A DNA stretch of 64,000 nt, from the NCBI RefSeq assembly GCF_020497125.1, contig NC_059072.1, positions 305,802,781-305,866,780 on the forward strand, in the 5' to 3' direction. The DNA comes from Mauremys mutica (Eukaryota > Chordata > Testudines > Geoemydidae). Position numbers and translations under genes: made by a program. The notes beneath the pieces are model-generated. The model did no database searches and was not told where the DNA came from. It was given only the letters and a program-made list of their open reading frames with translations. Position 1 is the stretch's first letter. Each line of letters begins with the position of its first letter. Positions 54,545 through 64,000 of the stretch are shown here, piece after piece.

Positions 54545-55735
54545 GCATATTATCTATATAGATAGATATTTATATATATAGTTGTGATTATGTTTTCTAA
54601 TGTGAACTACTTTACACTTATCAACATTGAATTTCATCTGCCATTTTGTTGCCCAGTCACCAGTTTTCTGAGATCCTTTTGTAGCTCTTCGCAGTCTGCT
54701 TGAGTAGTTTTGTATTATCTGAAAATTTTGCCACCTCACTGTTTACCCCTTTTTCCAGATCAGTTATGAATATGTTGAATAGCACTGGTCCCAGTGCAGA
54801 CCCCTGGGGGCACCACTATTTACCTCTCTCCATTCTGAAAACTGACCATTTATTCCTACTCTTTGTTTCCTATCTTTTAACCAATTACTGATCCCTGAGA
54901 GGACTTTCCCTCTTATCCCATGACAGCATACTTTGCTTAAGAGCCTTTGGTGAGGGACCTTGCCAAAGGCTTTCTGAAAATCTAAGTACACTATATCCAC
55001 TGAATCCCTCTTGTCCACATGCTTGTTGACCCCCCTCAAAGAATTCTAGCAGATTGGTGAGGCATGATCTCCCTTTACAAAAACCATGTTGACTTTGTAA
55101 GAGTTTGACAGAAATTCTTTTTTTTATTTGGGTGTATCCCCGGTCAGTCTCTGACAGAGCCCTTCAAGCACAGGCAACTGTATCTCTCAAATAATGGTGT
55201 CTAAATTAGCTGTTACCACTCAAAAAAAAGAGAGATCTTGGAGTCATTGTGAATAGTTCTCTCTCCACTCAATGTGCAGCAGCAGTCAAAAAAGCAAACA
55301 GGATGTTGGGAATCATTAAGAAAGCGATAGATAATAAGACAGAAAATATCATATTCCCTCTATATAAATCCATGGTACATCCACATCTTGAATACTTTGT
55401 GCAGATGTGGTCACCCCATCTCAAAAAAAGATATATTGGACTTGGAAAAGGTTCAGAAAAGGGCTATAAAATGATTAGGAGTATGGAACAGCTGCCATGC
55501 GAGGCGAGATTAATAAGACTGGGACCTTTCAGCTTGGAAAAGAGACAACTAAGGGGGGATATGATAGAGGTCTATAAAATCATGACTGATATGGAAAAAG
55601 TAAATAAGGAAGTGTTATTTACTCCTTCTCATAACACAAGAACTGGGGGTCACCAAATGATATTAGTAGGCAGCAGGTTTAAAACAAACCAAAGGAAGTA
55701 TTTTTTCACACAACACACAGTGATAGTGTAGTCAG
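54545..55735. mobile_element. CR1 fragment in two opposite orientations
   Basis: 54545-55204 encodes CR1 ORF2 on minus (VDIVYLDFQKAFGKVPHQRL, NWLKDRKQRVGINGQFSEW, and at its left end MKFNVDKCKVVHIRKHNHNY). 55205-55735 encodes the next part of ORF2 on plus, starting LAVTTQ (the block after the NY..K block in the 36-37 kb copy) and reaching the [15 protein letters not shown] block. The two halves abut exactly in the CR1 reading order, so the upstream half is inverted. The element stops before the CR1 3' end. It occupies the place of the Gypsy RT. Confidence 0.75.
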
Positions 55736-56600
55736 ACCACAAACCCCTAGAGACAATCATGGCAAAGCCCCTTCTTAGTGTTTCAAAGAGATTGTAGTAC
55801 AAATTGATGCGCATCCAGTCCTACCAGGTAGAGATCAGATATTGTCCAGGCTGACTATTGGTGCTAACTAACACCTTCTGCAGGGCATATATATATCTAG
55901 CATCAGCAAGTTGGGGAAAAGGGATCAGAACACTGACTCTATTAACATGCTGCGCTATCTCCCAGTTTCAACCATGAAGCTGATGGAAATTAGAGAGGCT
56001 AAGGAAAAGGACATCTAAAGACATCTAAAAAGACTAGCAGGGTGACCAAAAGATAAAATCCAAGTGCCAGTAGGAGCAGAACCATAATTTCAAAGTAAAG
56101 GTGAGCTGGATGTGCAGGATGGAATCATATTTCAAGGACAGAGAGCTGTTGTCCCTACTTCATTATGTAAGGCTCTCATGCAAAAAAATACACACCTTGT
56201 GTCTATTGACAGCTGTCTTAGGCTCGAGCGTGTTTATTGGCCAAGAATTAATGCACAACTCTGCTCCTTGATAGAAGAGTATGACTCTTGCCAGTCATGA
56301 TAATTGCCAACAGAAATACACTCTGTTACCACAGGAGCTTCCAGAAAGGAAAAGAAGTACTTGATTACAGTGGACTACTATTTACATTTCTGGGAGGTCG
56401 ATGACCTGCCTTATACAAGAAGCAAATCAGTGATTGGCAACCTGCAGGTCCACTTTGTGAGATATGACCTTGCAGACCCTGTATTCACCAACAACAGATC
56501 CCAATTTGCCTTGGAAGAATTCAAGGAATTTGCACACAAATGGGAGTTTACACACCTCCTACCCAGCATACCCCCAGAGTAATGGTAAGATGGAGTGAGC
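55736..56600 (+). pseudogene. Gypsy RNase H end and integrase remnant
   Basis: Just after the CR1 the frame reads QSDHKPLETIMAKPL, the RNase H block (TDHKPLE) of Gypsy pol. From 56112 a degenerate HHCC zinc region (LVSIDSCLRLERVYWPRINAQLCSLIEEYDSCQ) leads into an integrase core with TVDYYLHFWEV (first catalytic Asp) and VFTNNRSQFALEEFKEFA, where the second Asp of the usual SDNG is replaced by Asn. Two stops lie between the zinc region and the core. It is inactive. Confidence 0.75.
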
Positions 56601-57274
56601 CATGAAAACAACTAAAAGACAGGTACATGTGACTTTTTCTTCTGGTTCAGATCTCTTGTTAGCACTCCTGGCACACAGAAATACCCCATGACAGGGATAT
56701 CAAAACAGTTGATCACAGGCACTGATGGGACATGGGGCATTATTAGCTATAGGGAAACGTGGGCATCAGTTTATGTACTCCAGTTTTCATCGGTTTATAT
56801 ACTCCATTATGTCTTCCACTTTTGAGAGAGAAAAACAAACTTTGCAGGATTTCATATGATGTTCTATATCCTGACACAACTTTGCCCCCCACCCCTGAAT
56901 TGTTATGAGATGATGCCCCTGGATGCCATGAAGGCCCAAAACTCTGCCACCAATGAGGAGATAAATGTTTCAGCCAGAAGAATGGAGATATTGCTGAGAG
57001 GAGATAGCCAACAATGAGAGAAAGCAGGCACTAGAGTATAACAGGTCAGCCAAGGACCTACCAACCCTGGAGGCGGGCATTCCTGTGAAGATCCAGCCAT
57101 TAGAGAGATACAACAGCCAGAGAGAGCCTACAGAAATCATCACAGAACGGAGAGCTAGAGAACCATCCAGAGACCAGCCCCACCATGTGGGAAGAGACTC
57201 CACAGAGAGAGCGTTTGCTAAACTTGAAGACAGATAACTGAGAAACAGAGATAAGTCACTCCTGGTGTGGTCTC

Positions 57275-57418
57275 CTGTAGAGGAGACCAAACTATCACAA
57301 AGACAGGGAACATGAGAGTTAGGCTAGAATCAACTCAGTCACATAGATCCAGAGTTTAAATGAAGTTTCAGTTGTTCAACTGAACTTGCATTCAGCTTCA
57401 CTCATTGTGAAGGAAACA
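57275..57418 (+). repeat. 3' LTR of the Gypsy element
   Basis: Starts TGTAGAGGAGACC, shares the central and terminal blocks with the 5' copy, and ends AAGGAAACA. The divergence is large, indicating age. Confidence 0.65.
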
Positions 57419-59339
57419 ATGTGAGCAAGATCATCTGTGCAATACACACTGGATGCCTAGCGAAGGAGATGAAAATAGGAAGGAGGAACCGGCACCAAGA
57501 GGCAAGCCAGCTCTCTGCAGACAAGGAATCTCTGATGTTGACAACATATGTTTTATGCAGCAAAATAAAAATAAAACTATGATATTCTTGTCAGGTAACG
57601 CAGAGCTTATAGAAAGCGTGGTACCCTAGGCTGCTAGGAGCTTTTACTATTTTTTTCTGTTGTAAACAAAATACATTTAATACTCTATTGTTAAGTCACA
57701 GGTTAGTGGAGAGCTCCCTAAATTAGACAGCTGATTTGACAGGGCATGTGGGCATGGTAAGTATTCACTCTGCACTAACTAAATTCAAAGTCCTGCCCCA
57801 GCTTGCAATCAGTTCAGGGTAAAATCTGGGATGGATTCTCTGGGGAGGAGACTCTATTTTGATTGTCCTAAAGCCATGATCGGGAAGGTGGAGGGCAATA
57901 TCCTACACCTATTTTTCATCTGGCTTACTCAAAATCCTAAAAAGGGTGAAGAAAAACTTAGTTATCGTCTAGCTAGAGAACAGCCCACACCCTCTGAATA
58001 CCATCTTGGCCTTTTCACCCCCAGCTTCCTTAAACAGAATTAGGACACAATCTCATTTCAGTTCACTTCCCAGCATTTTTTGCCTGTGTATAGCTTAGGG
58101 GGGATTACAAAACTATGTCAGAGAAAGAAAAGTGTCTTGATTATTGCATTGGAATACTTGGTTCAGGACCATATTGTATTTTCTAGTACCACTGACAGGA
58201 CCAGGCAATCAGCTGAACCCATAGACAGCAATTTGATTGGCCCTAAGTGAGACTAACCCCACTTGTTTCTCCTGTTGTGTAATTTCCCATAGTAACTGAA
58301 ATGCACTTTCACCAGATCATCAATTTCTATCTCAGGAGGAACTGAAGCTGTTTCTACCCTTCTCTCAGGCCTTTGTTAACTTGCACACTTTGATTAAAAG
58401 TGGTCATACAGTTTCCAATTCTTTTTACATCAGCTAAATTCAGATAATGCACAAGACATCAAGCTCACATAGCACAAAGTTTATACAGTAATATTCCATT
58501 ATCTCATACCATAAATGCACAAGGTTGGAGACAAACAGCACTTTCCTCAGGAAAAACTGTTAAAATGTCACCTGCTCTGTGATCTAGTTCAAAGTGAGGA
58601 TTCAAATCTCGCCTAATTGTGGAATTGGCCTTGTTGACATTTTTTTAAAAAGACAGCGCAATGGACATTTTGGGGCAACCAGCAGTTTGATCCATGTTCA
58701 GTTAGGTAGTGGGTCATACCATACCCTGCACTGCCAAGGACTCACCTTTCCTGCTTGTTCTCAGGTATTAGTTGCATTGCTGTATAGCACTCCCATTCTC
58801 TGATTTATGAAGCTGTAACAGCAGAAGGTTGGAAGGAAACCATATATTCCATTCCCCATGCCAGATTTCAGGCATCCTAAAATCACAGCTCACTAGTTGT
58901 GGATTGTGGTAGTAAGGCAGAAATAATCAGGGCACAATATGTCCAAAATGTTACATCATATGGAAATGTTACCACCACCTCCATATTCCTAACAAAATAT
59001 CTGAGTGGTGCACAATAATAGGAAAACATGTTTTAACACAACCAGACCACAATAATTTTTTTATTTTGTTTTCCCCCCAAGGTAATACATTTGAGTTGGG
59101 TAAAAAAATATACAGAAGAGAGAATAAGTATTCTTGCTTACTGTCTTCCCTGTACTTTTTTATATCTTATTTTGTATGTGTAGCACTTAGCCAATTAATA
59201 TTTGAGTTTGTTAACGTAATGGGCTTGTGCCACAAAAGTCAGAGTTACACCAGGGATTAATTTGGCCCATTGTCTCTATAATCACTTTGAAGTTATTTTA
59301 ATAGCATAAAAAGGACTGAACACTTCAGATACCCTAAAA
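57419..59339. other. Unassigned spacer
   Basis: AT-rich DNA with no recognised repeat or gene. Confidence 0.4.
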
Positions 59340-61240
59340 CCTGGGACAATGGAGACTTCATCCCATGAACCATCTCCAGGAGCCTATTGTCAGTGGGAAA
59401 TTACAGAGCCAGCAGGTCCTGTGAACAACATACATCATCATCATGGCATATCCCAAAGGGACATGGCCTCCTTGCAAATCGAGGGCCACCTGGATCAATC
59501 TGTGGTATGGTGCTTAAGGTGGTCTGATTGTATATTCAGCTTATGTCCATCACTGGCAAATCATCATCACTGGCATTTTTGGTGCCTATGCGATCACTGG
59601 CTGTGTGGCAGCATTCCTTGGAACACACATTTCAGAATTGCACCAAGAAAGCTGCCAAAACCAAACCAGTGTTGATGGAGGTGGTTGCTGGGTTCTGCTT
59701 TGAATATCCTTGTTTCTGATCTTGTCCTACCATTTGATATGGCTGACAGAGACAACAAGAATAGAAAATATCAGTCCAAAGTTCTTCAGCTTTCCTCAGC
59801 ACCCACACTTCACTTCCATACAATAGAGATGGCATAACTGTGGTTCTACAGATCTGCAGCTTTGGAGCAATGTCTGCACAGAAGCCACTGAAGTGTCTAA
59901 AACATAGCAACAGCTGCTACTATACAAACATCTACATCTTTGAGCATCCTCCAGCACTGTCTATGATGCTGCCCAAGTATTTGACAGCTGCCATCTGTTT
60001 GATGCCCTGTGCAGACAGGCTAATATTGAGCTGGTTGTAATCTGGAGCTGGAGACTGTTCGATGGTAATGGCCAGGGGCTTAGTTTTATCCAGATTAAAT
60101 GGTAGCATCGCTTTTTTCTTAGCTTCAACTGCTGTGATCTCTGGATGACATTTGAAAGGCTGAGGCCCCAGCGCTGAGCTGGCAGCAGTCAGCACTGATG
60201 ACTTGAAACAACACCAGGCTTCATCAGATGACAGAGAGAGAGGGGGAATAAGACCTTAGCTTCTAATGTGTCAGTGGTCTTTTGCAGTTCAGAACTGAAA
60301 GCCATCTGACAGCTTGGTTGTAAGAAGAGCTTTTGGTTGAACTAGTTTAATTTTGGCCCATTAGCTGGTTATCTTCAAAGTCAGGGGAAGTCACTTTTGT
60401 CAGCAGAAGTTGATGATCAAATTCAACACCTCTGTGAGCTCATACATCCATGACTGTTGACTGCCAATGACTATTAACAAGGACATGATCAATAACAGCC
60501 TGGTGAAACCATCTGGATTGCACCAGCTCTGCTTGTGAATCTTTGAGTGATGGCAGAGCGAGTCAGCAATCACCACATCATTGGCAGCCACAAATTCCAG
60601 CAGTCACTGCCCATTCCTGTTCTTCTGCCCAATACCAACATCACCAGACATACTTGCCAAGGTGTCATTATCCTTTCCTTTCTGTGCATTAAAGTCACCC
60701 AGGATCACAATGACATCTCTTCTCAGTGTTTCATTAAAGACTGACTGGAGTAGCTAGTAAAAATTGTCTGCAGCCGCATCATTGGCATTGGTCGGATCAT
60801 ACACTGTGAAGACATTAAGATTCCCACAGCCAGTATGGAATCGGATGCTCATAAATCACTCATTAATCTCCTGCTAATTCTGCAATGCCTGTTGGGCACT
60901 GGGTGAAAGTACAATGGATATTTCTTGCTGGAGCAACCTATTGGCAAAATGTAGAGTCCTTAACTTTCTTTGCACCACTTCCTAGCCAGCACACTTCAGA
61001 TAAAGCTCAGGGCTCAATGTTCATGTTTTTCAACTTGACGAGGAGAACAGCTTTAGCTGTTTCAGACAATCTTTCCAGACACCAATTTTACATTTGCCAC
61101 CAACACACAAGGTATTATAATTGCCCTTTTTCATTGGTCATTTTTTGCCTCAGCAGCAGAAAAACTTGCCCATTTCAGCTACAAGGGCAATTGACCAGAT
61201 TGCAGCAGGTTGTCAGCTTCAGTATAAATGGCCTCACAAC
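59340..61240 (-). pseudogene. LINE relic with endonuclease and RT C-terminus
   Basis: On minus, 60850-60400 encodes an apurinic-type endonuclease: NVFTVYDPTNA, DVIVILGDFNAQKG (catalytic GDFNA), EFVAANDVVIADSLCHH..IHKQSWCNPDG. 60195-59930 holds QLNISLSAQGIKQMAAVKYLGS, and 59910-59790 'LQICRTTVMPSLLYGSEVWVL', the KYLGS and LLYGSE blocks that follow the RT in RTE/I-group LINEs. The RT core between them is missing. Stops and frame changes are frequent. Which clade (RTE, Nimb or other) cannot be settled from these blocks. Confidence 0.65.
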
Positions 61241-61779
61241 ATGACCTCGCTGACCCCAGAGGGCCTGACAACATACAAAAGAACTACAAAAAAAAAATCT
61301 TAGTTTCCTTTAGCTCACGCTTTAGTATCAGATTGTATCAATCCACTGAGTTCCTTCTTACATGACAAAATAATTGTGGATTTATATTCAAAACAAATTC
61401 TGTGCTGTCAGGACTACGCCTGGGACTGTGAGTGAAAGCATAGCTGAGTCTCTTTCTGAATCAGAGTAACAGCATAAATGTTTATGCTTACAGTCATAAT
61501 GCTATCAATTTTCATTTGCCTCTTCCTTGTACACAGACCAATTTCCTTTCATTCATCCTACTTTCTCTTTGGATTGAATCACAGGATAGGAAAAGCACAA
61601 GTGCTTCTGAAGCCTTTTGCTTTAGAAAGCATTGAGGTAGATTAACCCTTGCAAAAGGTCAAAGCCAAGGGCATGGCCAGAGGAAAGAAGGACTGAAATA
61701 AGAGCTCTCACTTCTGAATATATCGACTAGGTTTCCCTCACACCACCACATTTTTAGAGTTTAAAATGTAAAATAAAGC
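61241..61779. other. Unassigned spacer
   Basis: No feature recognised. Confidence 0.4.
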
Positions 61780-61910
61780 TAGAATGGTGATCTCTTTGAG
61801 GCAGGGAAAGTGTTTTTGTTCTGTTTTTGCACAGCACCTAGCACAATCGGGTCTTGGTCCACAACTAAGGCTCCTGGGTGCTATGGTAATACAAATAATA
61901 AACAACTAGA
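61780..61910 (+). repeat. L2-like LINE 3' tail
   Basis: CTCTTTGAGGCAGGGAAAGTG ... TTTGCACAGCACCTAGCACAATCGGG ... GGTGCTATGGTAATACAAATAATAAA matches a common amniote LINE tail as I recall it, ending in an AATAA repeat. Confidence 0.6.
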
Positions 61911-61969
61911 CTTAATACAAAGGAAAGGTAAGCCAGACATGCACACCCCTCAAAGACTCCCAGTCCACC

Positions 61970-62045
61970 TCTGACGGGCCCCATCCAGCACTCACTGAAG
62001 TTAGTAGGAGTCCTTCCACTGACTTGAAAGGGCCTGATTCAGCAC
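61970..62045. repeat. Palindromic MITE-like relic
   Basis: GGCCCCATCCAGCACTCACTGAAGTTAGTAGGAGTCC followed by CACTGACTTGAAAGGGCCTGATTCAGC: inverted copies of the GGGCCTGATCCAAAGCCCATTGAAGTCAATGGGAGT type seen also at 10545-10622. Confidence 0.45.
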
Positions 62046-62204
62046 CCAAGGTAAGCACAGAAGTTAACAGACAGGCTGCACCTGATATTTTCTCAAACAT
62101 CTCTTTTTTTATTATTATTATTGTCTGTTACACGGACTACAACACAATGACTGATAGGAATAGCCGAAAGAGGAGGAAGAAGGGCTTTCTTCAAAAGGCA
62201 AGGA

Positions 62205-62285
62205 GTGAGGGGCTCGGAGCAGGACTTGAACCTATAAATTCTCATTTATCAGTGCAAACTCCTAACTACTGGACAGGACTGTGAA
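62205..62285 (-). repeat. tRNA-like repeat fragment
   Basis: On minus, CTGTCCAGTAGTTAGGAGTTTGCAC resembles an A-box half and TATAGGTTCAAGTCCTGCTCC a B box. It looks like the repeat at 41410-41570 in reverse and is decayed. Confidence 0.45.
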
Positions 62286-62944
62286 TTATATAATGCATGC
62301 ATCTATCAAATACTTACTAAGAATTATGGAAATTAGAAATGGAAGAAACCAATTACATTGTTATCCACTTTCCTAATCAGCGCAAGACATATTGTTTTAT
62401 TATAATTAATAGTTTACGAGGAAAGAGTTCTGATTCTTGGGAAGACTGATTGCATAGCTGGATCTTAAATTGCATCTGGAAAGGAAAAGCTCGTGAAAGA
62501 AACATGATGGACCAAGTGTTTCCTTAATGAAACTTCATTGACTTAAACAGAGTTTTTGCCAGAGATTAATATGGTGCAAGCAACTTTCACATCGTGGGCC
62601 CAACTTGGGCCTTACATTTTATCTTGCTACAACCTGAGATCTGATCCAACAGTTAAAAGTTGAAGTGTTTTGCCACCATCATAGTATTGTAGCATCTTTG
62701 AGGTAAAACTGGATTGTAATTTCACAGCATAGGCACATTTGGAACATTTATTTTAATCTATATGATCCACAAATAAATGTGCATATGAAAGACAAAGAAT
62801 ACTGATATCAATAAAACTAGTATTGACCCACATCAGTGCATCGGAGACATGAACAAGTAGTGACAATCCATTAGCAGGACAGATGTTTTGCTCCTAGCTC
62901 TGTATCATGCTGTCTACAGCTGGTTTATACCTTTTTAAGAGTTA

Positions 62945-63118
62945 GATAAAATCTCTTAGAACTGGAAGGGACCTTGAAAGATCATTGAGTCCAGCCCCCT
63001 GCCTTCACTAGCAGGACCAATTTTTGCCCCAGATCCCTAAGTGGCCTCCTCAAGGATTGAACTCAAAACCCTGGGTTTAGCAGGCCAATACTCAAACCAC
63101 TGAGCTATCCCTCCCCCC
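62945..63118 (-). repeat. CryI-type turtle SINE
   Basis: Read on minus it starts GGGGGGAGGGATAGCTCAGTGG (A box at 63097-63107) and continues AACCCAGGGTTTTGAGTTCAATCC (B box at 63054-63064). It then runs through GGCCACTTAGGGATCTGGGG and the end block AAGGTCCCTTCCAGTTCTAAGAG. The order is that of the tRNA-derived SINE found in cryptodiran turtles. The copy is full-length and well preserved, the best organism marker in the window. Confidence 0.88.
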
Positions 63119-63508
63119 ATACATAAAGTGTCTGTATGTTTATTAACAAATAGTATATCAGGAGTAAATTCTTCTCTCATTGCTAGCATGACCATTAGTC
63201 AGAATTCAATGAGTATTATTTAGATGGAACCTGTGGCATGCTGTGACATTTTTAGTAAGGCATTCAACAACTTTTTTGCATGCAAGCCATGAGCTTACAC
63301 ATATGGTGTGTGTGAGGTCACACTGTGAGGAGGACACCAATTTGTTCTATGTGTGCATTCAGGGACTGAATGGAATTGTCCCTGGACTGCCCTGAACAAT
63401 GCACAGCCAGTCAGGCATGCATAGCACACACAGACGGCACCCCACTGAATGGAACCATAAGTGTACATGATGATTTCCAGAACAGATAAAGATGGACTCC
63501 TTGTCTAG

Positions 63509-63612
63509 AGCAATGGTTCTCAACTAGGGGTACACACACCCCGGGGGGGACTCAGAGTTCTTCCAGGGGGGTACATCAACTCATCTAGATATTTGCCTAG
63601 TTTTACAACAGG
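63509..63612 (+). repeat. hAT-like fragment
   Basis: CAATGGTTCTCAACTAGGGGTAC is close to the CAGTGGTTCTCAA terminus of Charlie-type hAT elements, followed by GGGGGTACATCAACTCATCTAG as in dispersed turtle copies. The far end is not seen because an LTR-like repeat starts at about 63618. Confidence 0.45.
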
Positions 63613-63617
63613 CTACT

Positions 63618-64000
63618 GTGACAAAGTTCCGCCTCTATCTTGGTGGGTCCTGCGCTTATTGGCGGATTTGTTCGCCTCAGAGATTCACCATGTTGGTCAG
63701 GGAACAGCCCAGAGATCTTCCCCTCTGGTAGGACCCACAGTCCAGGTCAATTCCTCCTGTGTCTGATCAGGAGTTGGGAGGCTTGGCGGGGAACCCCATC
63801 CACCCTCTACTCTGGGCGCCAGCCTAGGGCCCTGTGAACTGCAGCTGTCTAAAGTGCCTCCTAGAACAGCTGCGCGACAGCTACAACTCCCTGGGCTACT
63901 TCCCCATGGCCTCCTCCCAACACCTTCTTTATCCTCACCACAGGACCTTTCTCCTGGTGTCTGATAATGCTTGTACTCTTCAATCCTCCAGCGCCTTCCC
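63618..64000 (+). repeat. LTR-like turtle repeat, cut by window end
   Basis: It begins TGTGACAAAGTTCCGCC, a TG start much like the TGTGATAGGG LTRs at 18327 and 25670, and continues GC-rich without a reading frame. The far end lies outside the window, so LTR status is inference from the start and from memory of abundant turtle repeats with this opening. Confidence 0.45.

Larger units (their letters stand above)
52907..57418 (+). mobile_element. Degenerate Gypsy-type LTR retrotransposon
   Basis: The LTRs are about 52907-53057 and 57275-57418. They share AACAGGGAACATG/ GACAGGGAACATG, TTAGGCTGGAAGCAACTCAG, GAAGTTTCA/AAAGTTTCACTTG and the end AAGGAAACA. TGGCAGCATTGG follows the 5' LTR and could be the primer site. 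Between are gag with a zinc knuckle, a region where RT is missing and a CR1 fragment sits, an RNase H fragment, and integrase. The LTRs are clearly diverged from each other, so the insertion is old. The flanks (TGGCC, ATGTG) give no duplication. Confidence 0.75.

Overview
The window looks like intergenic DNA from a cryptodiran (hidden-necked) turtle. The main evidence is a CryI-type tRNA-derived SINE on the minus strand at 62945-63118, alongside CR1 LINEs, Penelope-like elements (PLEs) with GIY-YIG endonuclease, PIF/Harbinger DNA transposons, hAT MITEs, MIR SINEs and turtle-type LTRs. I found no host protein-coding gene, no functional tRNA or rRNA gene and no CRISPR array. Every convincing coding region belongs to a mobile element.

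Layout. 1-390 is a minus-strand LTR cut by the window edge. 870-2255 is a decayed L2-type LINE. 3120-7820 is a complete PIF/Harbinger transposon (Harb-1) with TIRs and a TTA target duplication; its transposase has one internal stop. 7.8-18.3 kb is mostly unassigned old DNA with short palindromic MITE relics, a Harbinger MITE (14635-14902) and a MIR (16405-16625). 18327-22300 is an LTR split by a 3-kb insertion with an 8-bp target duplication. 24.8-27.8 kb is an old minus-strand PLE carrying a solo LTR, a non-autonomous hAT (itself holding a smaller hAT MITE) and a short PLE tail. 28.1-40.2 kb is one CR1 LINE broken by three insertions: a 7.5-kb inverted PLE composite (28908-36419), a 1.95-kb solo LTR (37283-39228) and an unresolved 0.55-kb insert. 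The PLE composite contains a recent class II endogenous retrovirus (30405-35022) with apparently identical 228-bp LTRs, a tRNA-Trp primer site and a 6-bp duplication. 41.96-47.3 kb is another CR1 split by a second, better preserved Harbinger (Harb-2, 42557-46798). 52.9-57.4 kb is a degenerate Gypsy element whose reverse transcriptase region is occupied by a CR1 fragment in two opposite orientations. 59.3-61.2 kb is a minus-strand LINE relic with endonuclease remnants. The window ends in a hAT-like fragment and an LTR-like repeat.

How the genes work together. Each Harbinger carries a plus-strand two-exon Myb/SANT DNA-binding protein and a minus-strand DDE transposase; in this superfamily both proteins are needed for transposition. 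Both copies also preserve a third, minus-strand reading frame of about 90-100 codons inside the intron of the Myb gene. It shows conserved residues, many synonymous differences and conserved flanking splice signals. I do not recognise it, and it is the best candidate here for an undescribed component. The PLE encodes a reverse transcriptase plus GIY-YIG endonuclease, and its tail carries a hammerhead-like core.
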